NCBI RefSeq assembly: GCF_028282265.1 | Contig: NZ_JANQIH010000228.1 | Coordinates: 1-47,363, forward strand | Length of the DNA: 47,363 bases | From: Allomuricauda sp. | GTDB lineage: Bacteria; Bacteroidota; Bacteroidia; Flavobacteriales; Flavobacteriaceae | Reading direction: 5' to 3' | In this document: positions 8,297 to 15,754 of the stretch, one piece after another | Layout of the letters: each line of letters begins with the position of its first letter | How positions within the stretch are numbered: position 1 is the first letter of the stretch | The notes under the pieces: model-generated | Seen by the model: only the letters and a program-made list of their open reading frames with translations | What the model was told of the DNA's origin: nothing | Database searches by the model: none | Translations under genes and position numbers: made by a program

Positions 8297-10107
8297 TTTA
8301 ATCCTATATCTATAATTATTGAGGTTCCATTGAAGGGGGTTGAATCTATTGTCAGCTGTCCATCGTGGTCTTCCACTCTTTTTTGGATCGAGTAAAGCCC
8401 CATTCCCTGGCGTTCCTTTACCTTGGAAGGGTCAAATCCAATACCATTATCCTCCACCATTATGTTTATATTGTCTTCATGGTGCGTTAAATGGACCATG
8501 CACTCTGTAGCATTAGCATGCTTTATAACATTGGTTATCAGTTCCTGTACAATTCTGAACAAGTTGATTTCTAATGAATTCTCCAATCGCTGGTCCATTC
8601 CATGGTCTTCAACTTCAACAATGAGCTTGTTGGCCAACGAAGCTTTTGAGGCGAAGTTCTTAATTGCGGGTAATAGCCCCTCTTTTGAATTGACCCCCGC
8701 ATTTCTAACGTGGGCCAGGTTGCGAACCTTTTGATAGGCCTCTTCGATTAAACTGTCTGTTTTCTCAAACATCAACTTTTCCTGTTTTTCAAGATGTTCC
8801 TTCCTGATTTTCAGGTTTTGGAAATGTAGCTTTATGGTCGCCAAGATACTTCCCAGATTGTCATGCAGGTCATTTGCAATTCGTTCCCTTTCCTTTTCTT
8901 GTCCCTGTATCATAGCATCAATACCGTTGAGTTCCTGGTCTTTGAGTAACTTTTCAACCTTTTGCCTTTCGATTTCCTTGTCGGCCTGCGCGATTTTCTT
9001 TTTGGACAGTTGATTTTTATAGGCCAGATAGCTAAGTGCCGATAATAGCGCCAGTACGAATAACCCAATAATCAGCCATGTTTTGTTCCTTTTTAGTTTT
9101 AGATTCTCATTTTCCTTTTTTTCTACCTCATACTTGGTCTGAATGTCGAATATAGCCGTGTTTTGAGCGTCCGAATTGACACTATCGCTATACGCCAGAT
9201 GCAATTTCAAATATTTCATTGCATTTTGGTAATCTTCGTTTTTTTCGTAGGCATCGGATACGAAACCGTATAACAATTTCTTGTTGTTCTTGTAATACTC
9301 GGTAATGGGTAGGGAGTCCGCTTTCAAATAGTTTTGAATTGCTTTAGGATAATCCCCTTGCTTTTTGAATACGGACGCTTTGTTATTGTAGATGTAAGAG
9401 ATGTAGTCGACAAGATTTAGTCGCTGATATTCTTCAAGGGCAATATCATAATGGAACAATGCAGAGTCCAAATAAGCGGTATGTTCTGCAAAAACAACTC
9501 CAAGACTATGATGGATTTTGGCTCCTACCAAGGAGTCGCTTGTCTTCAGATTTTCTTTTGCTGCTTTTTTGAAATACGATAGCGATTTTGATGGATCGGA
9601 ATTAATAAAGGATTTTCCCAGTTGCATATATGCCTTTACCGAAAAGGCAGGTGTATTTTGTGATTTGGCATATGCCAAATACTCATTCAAATAAGGTGCA
9701 TAATCAAGTGAAGTATTTTCGGTGGCTAGAATAAGCTGAACAATTTCTAAATTGATATCTGAAACCCTTGCCATACTATCTAATTTTATATATCGGCGTC
9801 GAGCACTCATCAGGTTTTTAAAACTTAAATCATCTTGATTTTTTAGTGTGAGGTATCGTCCATTCATAGCCTCATACCAAGCCTTTTCCGATTCTGTTAA
9901 GTTCAGGGTATCAATATTGTTAAGTAATTTTCCTGCCAGGGTTAGTTTCTTGTGTTCAATTAGGCTATCTATTTGATTCAATACTATCTGTTGTGTCCAA
10001 CAGTTCATAGTAAACAAAAAACCAAACAGGAGAGCCACGGTATGTGCTATGTTAATTTTCACCTTAAATGCTTGGTAATATACTTTCCCCAGATTTTTGG
10101 GGACCAT
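8293..10107 (-). CDS. TPR-containing sensor histidine kinase (HisKA_3/HATPase_c), system A
   Basis: A 604-aa protein. The N-terminal signal segment (KINIAHTVALLFGFLFTMNC) is followed by a periplasmic-side region of tetratricopeptide repeats (about 60-335) and a membrane helix at about 345-365 (TWLIIGLFVLALLSALSYLAY). Next come a coiled-coil linker, the DHp domain with the phospho-histidine in ERIANDLHDNLGS (about 415), and the ATPase domain with the N box VQELITNVIKHANA, G1 box VEDNGIGFD and G2 box GMGLYSI. It phosphorylates the regulator encoded 4 nt downstream. The ATG at 10107 overlaps the previous gene by 44 nt. A GTG at 10062, one nt after that gene's stop, leaves a cleaner signal peptide and may be the true start. 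The TPR region probably binds a peptide or protein signal. Confidence 0.93.
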   Translation of the reverse strand: MVPKNLGKVYYQAFKVKINIAHTVALLFGFLFTMNCWTQQIVLNQIDSLIEHKKLTLAGKLLNNIDTLNLTESEKAWYEAMNGRYLTLKNQDDLSFKNLMSARRRYIKLDSMARVSDINLEIVQLILATENTSLDYAPYLNEYLAYAKSQNTPAFSVKAYMQLGKSFINSDPSKSLSYFKKAAKENLKTSDSLVGAKIHHSLGVVFAEHTAYLDSALFHYDIALEEYQRLNLVDYISYIYNNKASVFKKQGDYPKAIQNYLKADSLPITEYYKNNKKLLYGFVSDAYEKNEDYQNAMKYLKLHLAYSDSVNSDAQNTAIFDIQTKYEVEKKENENLKLKRNKTWLIIGLFVLALLSALSYLAYKNQLSKKKIAQADKEIERQKVEKLLKDQELNGIDAMIQGQEKERERIANDLHDNLGSILATIKLHFQNLKIRKEHLEKQEKLMFEKTDSLIEEAYQKVRNLAHVRNAGVNSKEGLLPAIKNFASKASLANKLIVEVEDHGMDQRLENSLEINLFRIVQELITNVIKHANATECMVHLTHHEDNINIMVEDNGIGFDPSKVKERQGMGLYSIQKRVEDHDGQLTIDSTPFNGTSIIIDIGLK

Positions 10108-10564
10108 AAGGAATCACACAAGGTAAATCCGGGTGTTTATCGAAGCTGGATTCTGGGTCAAATCCTACCTTCTTCATATACGCTTTGGCACAGGGCACCA
10201 ATTCATGGTCATTATCCGGATCGGCCATGTATTCATTGTTATGTATTACGATGAGTCGAATAAACCTTCCGTTGGGAAAATTTGGTATTTCTTCTTTTTT
10301 TACCGTAAAATCCAGTTCAAGAAAATCGGAGACAGCCTCTTCTTTTAAACTATCAGGCTTGCCTAAACATTCGATTATAAATAAAAAGCCGTAGTGTCCA
10401 TATTCATCACTGATATTAATGGGTTTGGATTTGTTCACCACAAGTTTCTGGTAACGCCCGTTACTAAGGTCAAGTGGTAAGAGAAGGATTGCGTTTACAT
10501 GGACATTTCCTTTACTGTCAACGATAAAGGATCCTACAGGGTCATATACTCTTTTGCACTCCAT
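10064..10564 (-). CDS. hypothetical protein, first gene of system A regulatory operon
   Basis: A 166-aa protein without a signal peptide or membrane segment, probably cytosolic. It is predicted to be mainly beta in the first 120 residues (FIVDSKGNVHVNAILLLPLD, FIRLIVIHNN), and the C-terminus has two cysteines. I do not recognise the family. It lies directly upstream of the sensor kinase, and its 3' end overlaps the longer kinase start or sits one nt before the shorter one, so kinase, regulator and this protein form one operon. Upstream is a promoter with the same operator as the effector operon, so its expression should be autoregulated. It might modulate kinase signalling or be an effector itself; the sequence does not decide. 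Confidence 0.7.
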   Translation of the reverse strand: MECKRVYDPVGSFIVDSKGNVHVNAILLLPLDLSNGRYQKLVVNKSKPINISDEYGHYGFLFIIECLGKPDSLKEEAVSDFLELDFTVKKEEIPNFPNGRFIRLIVIHNNEYMADPDNDHELVPCAKAYMKKVGFDPESSFDKHPDLPCVIPYGPQKSGESILPSI

Positions 10565-10607
10565 TGATATTTGATTTACGTTAGTTTTTCTGAGTGGGTG
10601 GTCGTGT

Positions 10608-10655
10608 CAAAAATAAAATTTGAAGACATCGATAGCTATACCCAATTGTGGGTAT
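10608..10655 (-). promoter_or_regulatory. promoter with palindromic operator for system A regulatory operon
   Basis: The palindrome ATACCC-N6-GGGTAT (10638-10655) is followed on the minus strand, after exactly 22 nt, by TATTTTTG (10615-10608), a perfect TAnnTTTG -7 box about 44 nt before the ATG at 10564. No T-run follows this palindrome, so it is not a terminator. Its spacing is identical to the effector promoter near 7600. Confidence 0.65.
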
Positions 10656-10888
10656 TTTAAAGGATCAAGTTTGTTTAAGAAAGTTAAGGATTATATCCTA
10701 ACACTTTGATTTTGTAGCTGATAAATATGTATTCAAGCTCGCCTAAGGCCGTTTTGAATGCTCTAATCTCTGTTTTTTTTAGATTGTAAAAAGAGTACGA
10801 TATTCTGGCTAAAGTTTTACTGCCTCTTAAAACCCCAAATGGAAAAGAACCAAGAATAGTAAGTGACAGACTACACTAAAAAAATCAA

Positions 10889-10995
10889 GTATTTGGAAGC
10901 TGATTTCACTGAGTAAACAGGTTACCTTACTTTTTAAGTCCTTTGTCAATCCTAAAATTTCAAATTGTACAGCAAAAAGATAAATGCTATCGGTT
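10889..10995 (+). repeat. dispersed repeat S1 (second copy at 46395-46505)
   Basis: About 105 nt that can be aligned with 46395-46505. Both share GAAGnTGA, ACTGnnTAAA, CTTTTT, AAGTCCTnnGTCAATCCT and a trailing AAAAAGATAAnnGCTATnCGG. It carries no credible ORF. It may be the remnant of a mobile element or a conserved leader. The rest of the 862-nt gap (10565-11426) holds the promoter at 10608-10655 and repeat R2; I see no gene in it. Confidence 0.5.
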
Positions 10996-11064
10996 CTACA
11001 GGAATTGAAAATGCAAAGTAAATATTTACAGTAACAAATGATAAAAATATTATCATTCGGAAGA

Positions 11065-11186
11065 GCCGGCCGGAGGGACTTGAACCTATCTTTCAAAAGT
11101 CCAACAAATAAGGGCTTTTCAGTATGTTAAGATTTTATGCTCACCGGATAGGTAACTTCGTCCAAAAAAGCAGGGTTCGATTCCTT
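11065..11186 (+). repeat. dispersed intergenic repeat R2
   Basis: The left end CCGGAGGGACTTGAACCTA (resembling a reverse-complement tRNA T arm) is shared with R3. The right part has TGCTCACCGGATAGGTAACTT, with a small ACC-GGAT-AGGT hairpin shared in variant form by R3, R5 and R6, and GGTTCGATTCCTT shared with R1. It lies between system A and the lipocalin/DUF6090/Fic block. No complete cloverleaf can be formed, so this is not a tRNA gene. Confidence 0.6.
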
Positions 11187-11426
11187 AAACAGCTTCAAAT
11201 AGATACAAATGGTAGTATTTTGATGAGTGTTCGACTAAGATTTTAAGGGGCCTGAAAAACCTTCTTTTTGCGACACTAAAATGCATTTAAAGAACCTAAG
11301 TGGCATAATTTCTTAAGGGATTTTGGCCTTCGAACTGGCGGATAGACAACATAAATTTGGTACGGTGGGTGACACCTAAAACCTCTGAACCCTTATGAAT
11401 GTTAAACACTGTTGTCGATTTCAATT

Positions 11427-11945
11427 TTATTCCAAATCGTTCAGTTTAATCCATTTGAGTCGGGACTTAGGATATCTATTCGTGATTGGGCTAAGAGTTA
11501 AGGTATCTCCAGAAAAATTGTAATTTCTTCTTGCAATACTTCCCCACATATTCTGGAAGTTTACTGATTCAATTTGATGTTCAATGACTTTTATTGAGTC
11601 AATTACCCTATACTTTCCAAAATACACAAAATTGTTTGCTAAATGTCTAAGGTCATTTGCAGTTAAGCTATCAAGCCCACCTTTTCCTTCAAACTCGTAT
11701 TTATCATAGCCTTCGGTCACGTGATGTACTCCCATTCCACCCTTTCCATCATAAAGGATAAACCCGTATCGGTTCTTATAATGGTCTTGTCGCGGCTTCC
11801 AATTGGAAGATGAATCTGCTTTCGATTCTACGATTTCAAGAGCCCATCGTCCCGTAAACTTGTCAAAATCGATTCCTTCGTTTTCCTTTTTGCAGGAAAA
11901 AAATAACGTTATTACGAAGGCAAAGTATAAATATTTCAGTCTCAT
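11427..11945 (-). CDS. lipoprotein with lipocalin-like domain
   Basis: A 172-aa protein from the ATG at 11945. A longer frame to 12059 exists, but it overlaps the next gene and would bury the signal peptide. The N-terminus (LKYLYFAFVITLFFSC) ends in a lipobox cysteine followed by KKE, a lipoprotein signal. The body resembles the lipocalin-like (Lipocalin_5) family: FTGRWALEIVES at the start, GFILYDGKGGMGVH in the middle, YFGKYRVIDS, then a late GDTLTLSP strand. It is probably an outer-membrane-anchored small-ligand binder. It lies 82 nt after the DUF6090 gene on the same strand. A -7 box (TACTTTTG) at 12009-12002 may give it a promoter of its own. Confidence 0.78.
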   Translation of the reverse strand: MRLKYLYFAFVITLFFSCKKENEGIDFDKFTGRWALEIVESKADSSSNWKPRQDHYKNRYGFILYDGKGGMGVHHVTEGYDKYEFEGKGGLDSLTANDLRHLANNFVYFGKYRVIDSIKVIEHQIESVNFQNMWGSIARRNYNFSGDTLTLSPITNRYPKSRLKWIKLNDLE

Positions 11946-12001
11946 CTTATTTAATAGTAAGCAACGGCAATCTAAAGGTGTCCTCCTTGAAAAAGAGCGG
12001 G

Positions 12002-12009
12002 CAAAAGTA
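12002..12009 (-). promoter_or_regulatory. possible -7 box for the lipocalin-like lipoprotein gene
   Basis: TACTTTTG on the minus strand matches TAnnTTTG. It lies about 57 nt upstream of the ATG at 11945, just after the stop of the DUF6090 gene. No clear TTTG -33 box is present. Confidence 0.35.
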
Positions 12010-12027
12010 AAGTTGCCCTTACTTTTC

Positions 12028-12741
12028 CTAAATAGTATCCAATTCACTTTTGATTTCATCCAAAATTTTAATTATCTCGGTACTCAAGGTTTCATAATTT
12101 TCTACATTGTAATATGCGCTGTTGCGTATCGTCCTTACAATGTTTTTAAATTTTAGGCTCAAAAAGATTGGGGCAACATTGGAATATTCCGAATCCCAGT
12201 CCAGGTATTCCAATCTAATGGGGTTCATCTGAGTATCCCCAAAATTTATGAGCCGCTTTTCATCTTCTTTTACATCTTCCAGCATTCCTGTCCATCTGGC
12301 CAGGTGCGTGCGTAATGAATCGTTCTTGATGATGTTCAGGTTTCCTGAGCTTATCAGGTTGTTCAATGCTCCATTGGAGGGGTTGTAGGTGGAATACCCC
12401 CCTAATTTCCTAACATATCCAAAAAAATCATCTGGATTTACCTTATCATCGGGAAAATCGAAAAGGACCAACAAGCTATCGCAATTATGTGCTAAAAGAG
12501 TAGCTTTTCCAATGTTTCTCGTCAATTCCCTTTGATTATAGGTAAAATCCGATTTCAACTCTTTGAGCAGCTTTTGTTCAAATTGGACCTCCTTTCGGTT
12601 TTCATTCCAATTGTTGATTTGTAATGCAATCAAAATTCCGATGACCACCAATAGAATCTCGCCTATGGCATACTTTAAATACTTGCCCATGTCATTTTGC
12701 TCTATTAGTTTTCTACGTATATGTCTGAAGAATTTAATCAT
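12028..12741 (-). CDS. DUF6090 family membrane protein
   Basis: A 237-aa protein with the hallmark N-terminus of DUF6090: MIKFFRHIRRKLIEQN, then KYLKYAIGEILLVVIGILIA as a single membrane helix (about 20-42), then QINNWNE. The rest (45-237) is helical and charged and presumably lies on the outer side of the cytoplasmic membrane or in the periplasm. The function of DUF6090 is unknown. The start overlaps the stop of the upstream paralogue by 8 nt, so the two are translationally coupled and may form a heteromer. Tandem DUF6090 genes are usual in Flavobacteriaceae. Confidence 0.9.
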   Translation of the reverse strand: MIKFFRHIRRKLIEQNDMGKYLKYAIGEILLVVIGILIALQINNWNENRKEVQFEQKLLKELKSDFTYNQRELTRNIGKATLLAHNCDSLLVLFDFPDDKVNPDDFFGYVRKLGGYSTYNPSNGALNNLISSGNLNIIKNDSLRTHLARWTGMLEDVKEDEKRLINFGDTQMNPIRLEYLDWDSEYSNVAPIFLSLKFKNIVRTIRNSAYYNVENYETLSTEIIKILDEIKSELDTI

Positions 12742-13486
12742 CTTTTTCCACTATTTCTTGTGATAGTGTATCTATAATCTCATTTATGACATCAAGAAGC
12801 TTTGAACCATATGACATACTTACATGAATGCGCTGGAGCCTTAATTGTAGCACACTCCCGTATCTTTTGTTGACTTTCAAATCTTGGAAGGTTCGTTCTA
12901 AATTGTCAACATTTACGGTTCCGTTTTGTACTTTGCTGAAGTCCACAAATTTGGTAATTAATGGAATTAATTGCTCATTGACAAAAGTAGCTTCCCGTTC
13001 TTCCACTAAGGTATATCGATTCTTTTCTTGAATGTAGGAAGCAAGTAACTGACGCAATACATCAGATTTAATCAATTCTATATTTCCAGAGGATGAAAGG
13101 TCCTCTAAAATAGGATGTCCTGTACTATAAAATCTGGTGGAAATTAGACTGATAAGATTAAAACTTAACGAATCTTGTGGGATGTTAAATGAGTCTTTTT
13201 CCAAATGAAAGTCTAGTAATCGAGTAGTTGCCGTGTGGTGTCTTTCTCTGGCCTTAAGATCATTCTTCAATTCAGTTGCTGCTGATGCAAATTCTTTTTG
13301 AAGCTCCTGTAATATCTTATCTTCTCTTTTGTTGTCAAGGTTTTCTTGATTTAAATTATTGAGCCAAAGTGCAATCAAAATACCAATAACGACGAGTACA
13401 ATTTCACCTATGGCATAGATCAAATATTTGGAAAACCGACTTTCCTGTATGAGTTTGTGACGGATTTTTCTAAAGAATTTTATCAT
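12734..13486 (-). CDS. DUF6090 family membrane protein (paralogue)
   Basis: A 250-aa paralogue of the next gene, with the same opening (MIKFFRKIRHKLIQESRFSK), one membrane helix (YAIGEIVLVVIGILIALWLN) and a charged helical C-terminal domain. The conserved pattern RHHTATTRLLDFHL near residue 80 corresponds to ATLLAHNCDSLLVLF of its partner. It is the first gene of a DUF6090-DUF6090-lipocalin run. Upstream there is an imperfect -7 box (TTCCTTTG) about 40 nt before the ATG. Biochemical role unknown. Confidence 0.9.
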   Translation of the reverse strand: MIKFFRKIRHKLIQESRFSKYLIYAIGEIVLVVIGILIALWLNNLNQENLDNKREDKILQELQKEFASAATELKNDLKARERHHTATTRLLDFHLEKDSFNIPQDSLSFNLISLISTRFYSTGHPILEDLSSSGNIELIKSDVLRQLLASYIQEKNRYTLVEEREATFVNEQLIPLITKFVDFSKVQNGTVNVDNLERTFQDLKVNKRYGSVLQLRLQRIHVSMSYGSKLLDVINEIIDTLSQEIVEKDD

Positions 13487-13783
13487 AGATATTGGTGGTC
13501 AATAATGAAGCACAACAAAGGAATATGGTTATTGACTAATATATAAATATAAGGCCATTGATTATATCCAGCTTATATGAATATGGACTGCAATTTTTAA
13601 GTCTCGAAAAACGGCCTTTATTAGGGACAAAAGAGCACAATATCATTTTTTGAAGAAGTGGCAGCTGTCCGGTTGTATAAACTCCCGAACCTATTTTGGA
13701 AATTAGTATTTCTGTTGGCTTATTAGGGATATTATTTTGGCGACTCACCCAATAGGTTCTTTTTAGTGGAGTCTGATTTTACT
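13487..13783. other. intergenic region without a supported gene
   Basis: The 297 nt between the first DUF6090 gene and the end of the Fic gene. A 70-codon minus-strand frame (13536-13748) exists, but it has no recognisable start context, domain or composition supporting a gene. An imperfect promoter for the DUF6090 operon lies at the left end. Confidence 0.4.
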
Positions 13784-14863
13784 TTATCGTTTGGACAACA
13801 ATTCAAAAAGTGGTCGGTTGATGTAGTAGTTTGCAGTGCCTATTCGTTCCTTTTGAAGCAGTCCATCGTCAGCTAACCTGTTAAGGTAATTGGCAGCGGT
13901 CAATCTGGAAACCCCTAAATCATTTACTACAAATTCAATTTTTGTATAAGGGTGTTTGAACAGGTTGTTCAATAAATCCTGACTATAGAATTTATAATTG
14001 GACCGGAGTTTGTTTTTGTACTCTTGCATCAAAGTCCTAATTTGTAAGATAAGGGCAATCGTGTTTCTTGAGGTTTGTTCCACTCCCGTGATCATAAATA
14101 AAAGCCATTCTTCCCAGTTGTTTTCGTCCCTTACCTCCTGTAACAATCTGTAATAATCTGCTTTACGCTCAATAACATAACTGCTCAAATATAGAATGGG
14201 AAGTGATTGTAATTTTTCCTGTATCAAGTATAGAATATTGATAATTCTTCCGGTACGTCCATTGCCATCATAAAAGGGATGTATGCTTTCAAACTGAAAA
14301 TGGATAATGGCCATTTTAACTATAGGGTCATAGTCACTCTTTTCGGGATCATTGATGAATTGTTCAAGATTCTTCATCAGTCTTCTGATGTCCGCTATAT
14401 TTTGGGGCGGCGTATATACCGTCTCCCCAGTTGTTGCATTTTTTAAGGTTGTTCCGGGCAGCTTTCGGAATCCGGCATTGTTTTTCTCCAAAACCTCTTG
14501 GATGGCCAGTATGGTTCGATTGGTCAGCACCTTTTCTTTTGAGATTAACGAAAAACCCTGTTTCAGAGCCTGTATATAATTTTGCACCTCCTTGGCATCA
14601 ATGGGTTTGAATATGTTAAGGTTCAATTCTGACTTGTATAGATCGTCATGAGTGGTAATTATGTTCTCTATGGCCGAACTGTCTTTTGCCTCCTGAAGTG
14701 CGAGGGTGTTGATAAGAATGCTCTGATTGGGAATGGTGGATGCAATACCCTTTAGCTCCGCCAGAGCTGCGTGTGCGGAGGGAAGGCTTTTGAGAACAGC
14801 TTTGGTTTCTATATCAACTGCGACCGGCAGTTCGGGCAGAATGTATTTAACATTTTCAGACAC
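13784..14863 (-). CDS. Fic family AMP-transferase with C-terminal HTH
   Basis: About 360 aa from a GTG at 14863; the frame can extend to a TTG at 14893. The Fic motif HPFYDGNGRTGR (about residue 195) is complete, with catalytic His, acidic residue, Gly-Asn-Gly anion hole and Arg. An upstream helix holds the inhibitory motif S-S-A-I-E-N, fitting (S/T)xxxE(G/N), so this is a self-inhibited Fic of the N-terminal type. The last 100 residues form a winged-helix-like domain (YTKIEFVVNDLGVSRLTAANYLNRLADDG). Such proteins transfer AMP to target hydroxyls. The HTH and the repeated octamer around its own promoter suggest autoregulation. It is monocistronic and bounded upstream by repeat R3. Confidence 0.93.
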   Translation of the reverse strand: MSENVKYILPELPVAVDIETKAVLKSLPSAHAALAELKGIASTIPNQSILINTLALQEAKDSSAIENIITTHDDLYKSELNLNIFKPIDAKEVQNYIQALKQGFSLISKEKVLTNRTILAIQEVLEKNNAGFRKLPGTTLKNATTGETVYTPPQNIADIRRLMKNLEQFINDPEKSDYDPIVKMAIIHFQFESIHPFYDGNGRTGRIINILYLIQEKLQSLPILYLSSYVIERKADYYRLLQEVRDENNWEEWLLFMITGVEQTSRNTIALILQIRTLMQEYKNKLRSNYKFYSQDLLNNLFKHPYTKIEFVVNDLGVSRLTAANYLNRLADDGLLQKERIGTANYYINRPLFELLSKR

Positions 14864-14864
14864 T

Positions 14865-14954
14865 ATGTATAGATTTCTGATTATATTATACAAAGATAAT
14901 GTCTTTTGTAAAGAAAATGGAATTTTCTATACATAAAAATGAAGTAATGTATAG
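14865..14954 (-). promoter_or_regulatory. fic promoter with three copies of an ATGTATAG operator half-site
   Basis: The octamer ATGTATAG occurs at 14865-14872 and 14947-14954, and inverted as CTATACAT at 14927-14934. The last two form an 8-bp inverted repeat around an 11-nt... spacer of 12 nt. The first and third copies are both followed by ATTT. A -7 box TATCTTTG (14898-14891, minus) lies between them. The arrangement suits repression by the Fic protein's own HTH. Confidence 0.5.
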
Positions 14955-15020
14955 ATTTTATTTGTTCTTATCTCAAGCAAAACCCCATCAAATAGTCATA
15001 AAACGTATGATTTAAACTTC

Positions 15021-15125
15021 CGACCGGAGGGACTTGAACCTACCTTTCAAAACCCCAATATCTAAAGCTCTTTTGGCTTTGTAAGAATTTCTGCTCACCT
15101 AATAGGTGACTTTACAAAAACTTAA
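15021..15125 (+). repeat. dispersed intergenic repeat R3
   Basis: The left end GACCGGAGGGACTTGAACCTACC is nearly identical to R2, and the right part contains the perfect hairpin CACCT-AAT-AGGTG (15096-15108) within TGCTCACCTAATAGGTGACTTT. It lies in the divergent gap (14864-15316) between fic and the plus-strand nuclease module. No gene is seen in the rest of that gap. Confidence 0.6.
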
Positions 15126-15316
15126 CTTGTTTTTGCGGAAAAACCCCAGTTTTTATAAGGTTTTTGTGCAACGAGTTTTCAAAATCAGTTTTTATCTTAC
15201 GAATCCTCAAATTGTTTAATCCCTACATTTCATTCCTCCCCCAAATTGCTAATCAGTGAGAACTCTTGAGCATCAAGACCAAAGAATATATTATCAAAAC
15301 TGTAAACAATTGAATC

Positions 15317-15673
15317 ATGAAAAACTCGGCAAGAACTATGTTCATTTTTGGGGTCATAACTTTTATAGTTATTTCGGTAGTTTCCGCGAAAACAAGCATT
15401 CCGTTTAATACTGGTGAAGATACTGATACCTTCTTGGGTTGGGTTTTTAGGTTGATTTCCGCACTTGCTGCATCTGCTATAAGTATTTCGATTCCTGGTA
15501 TGTTAGAAATTAGATACACTCAAAATAAAGGTGGGTCTGGTTTAGAAATGCTTAGAAATCCGGAAACCCAAGAACCTGAACCTGCAAATTTGGCTGAAAG
15601 GGAGCCGACAATTACTGCTTCTGGTGCAATCGCTGTATTTGTTTTGGTGTACCTATTTAACCCAATTGGATGA
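15317..15673 (+). CDS. small two-helix membrane protein next to the protease-nuclease gene
   Basis: A 118-aa protein. The first membrane helix is at residues 7-24 (TMFIFGVITFIVISVVSA), a second hydrophobic, small-residue-rich segment is at about 40-62 (GWVFRLISALAASAISISIPG), and a third lies at the C-terminus (ASGAIAVFVLVYLF). The proline- and glutamate-rich loop (about 78-95) is probably exposed. I recognise no family. It is 81 nt upstream of the trypsin-nuclease fusion on the same strand, and its stop overlaps a 21-codon ORF (ATGA). It may anchor or regulate the fusion protein, or act as an immunity protein or effector; this is inference from position. Confidence 0.7.
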   Translation: MKNSARTMFIFGVITFIVISVVSAKTSIPFNTGEDTDTFLGWVFRLISALAASAISISIPGMLEIRYTQNKGGSGLEMLRNPETQEPEPANLAEREPTITASGAIAVFVLVYLFNPIG

Positions 15674-15735
15674 GTAATTTGAGGTATTTGAAGGAGGCCG
15701 TAATTAAAAAGCATCAGGAAGAAATTTTAAATTAA
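15670..15735 (+). CDS. possible 21-aa microprotein, coupled to the upstream gene
   Basis: ATG at 15670 overlaps the TGA of the membrane-protein gene (ATGA), and the frame runs 21 codons to TAA at 15733-15735 (starts MSNLRYLKEAV). The peptide would be one charged amphipathic helix. It could be a real coupled microprotein or merely spacer before the ATG at 15755. No family is recognisable. Confidence 0.25.
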   Translation: MSNLRYLKEAVIKKHQEEILN

Positions 15736-15754
15736 ATTAATCAAGGTTGGAATT

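Noticed and set aside
11065-11090. tRNA gene or tRNA pseudogene suggested by the T-arm-like CCGGAGGGACTTGAACC in R2 and R3
   Set aside because: No acceptor stem, D arm or anticodon arm can be built around it, and the motif is shared by degenerate intergenic copies.
11946-12059. N-terminal extension of the lipocalin-like lipoprotein to 12059
   Set aside because: It would overlap the DUF6090 gene and place a polar stretch before the lipoprotein signal peptide.
13536-13748. 70-codon minus-strand ORF between DUF6090 and fic
   Set aside because: No start context, no domain, and it spans a region with non-coding character.
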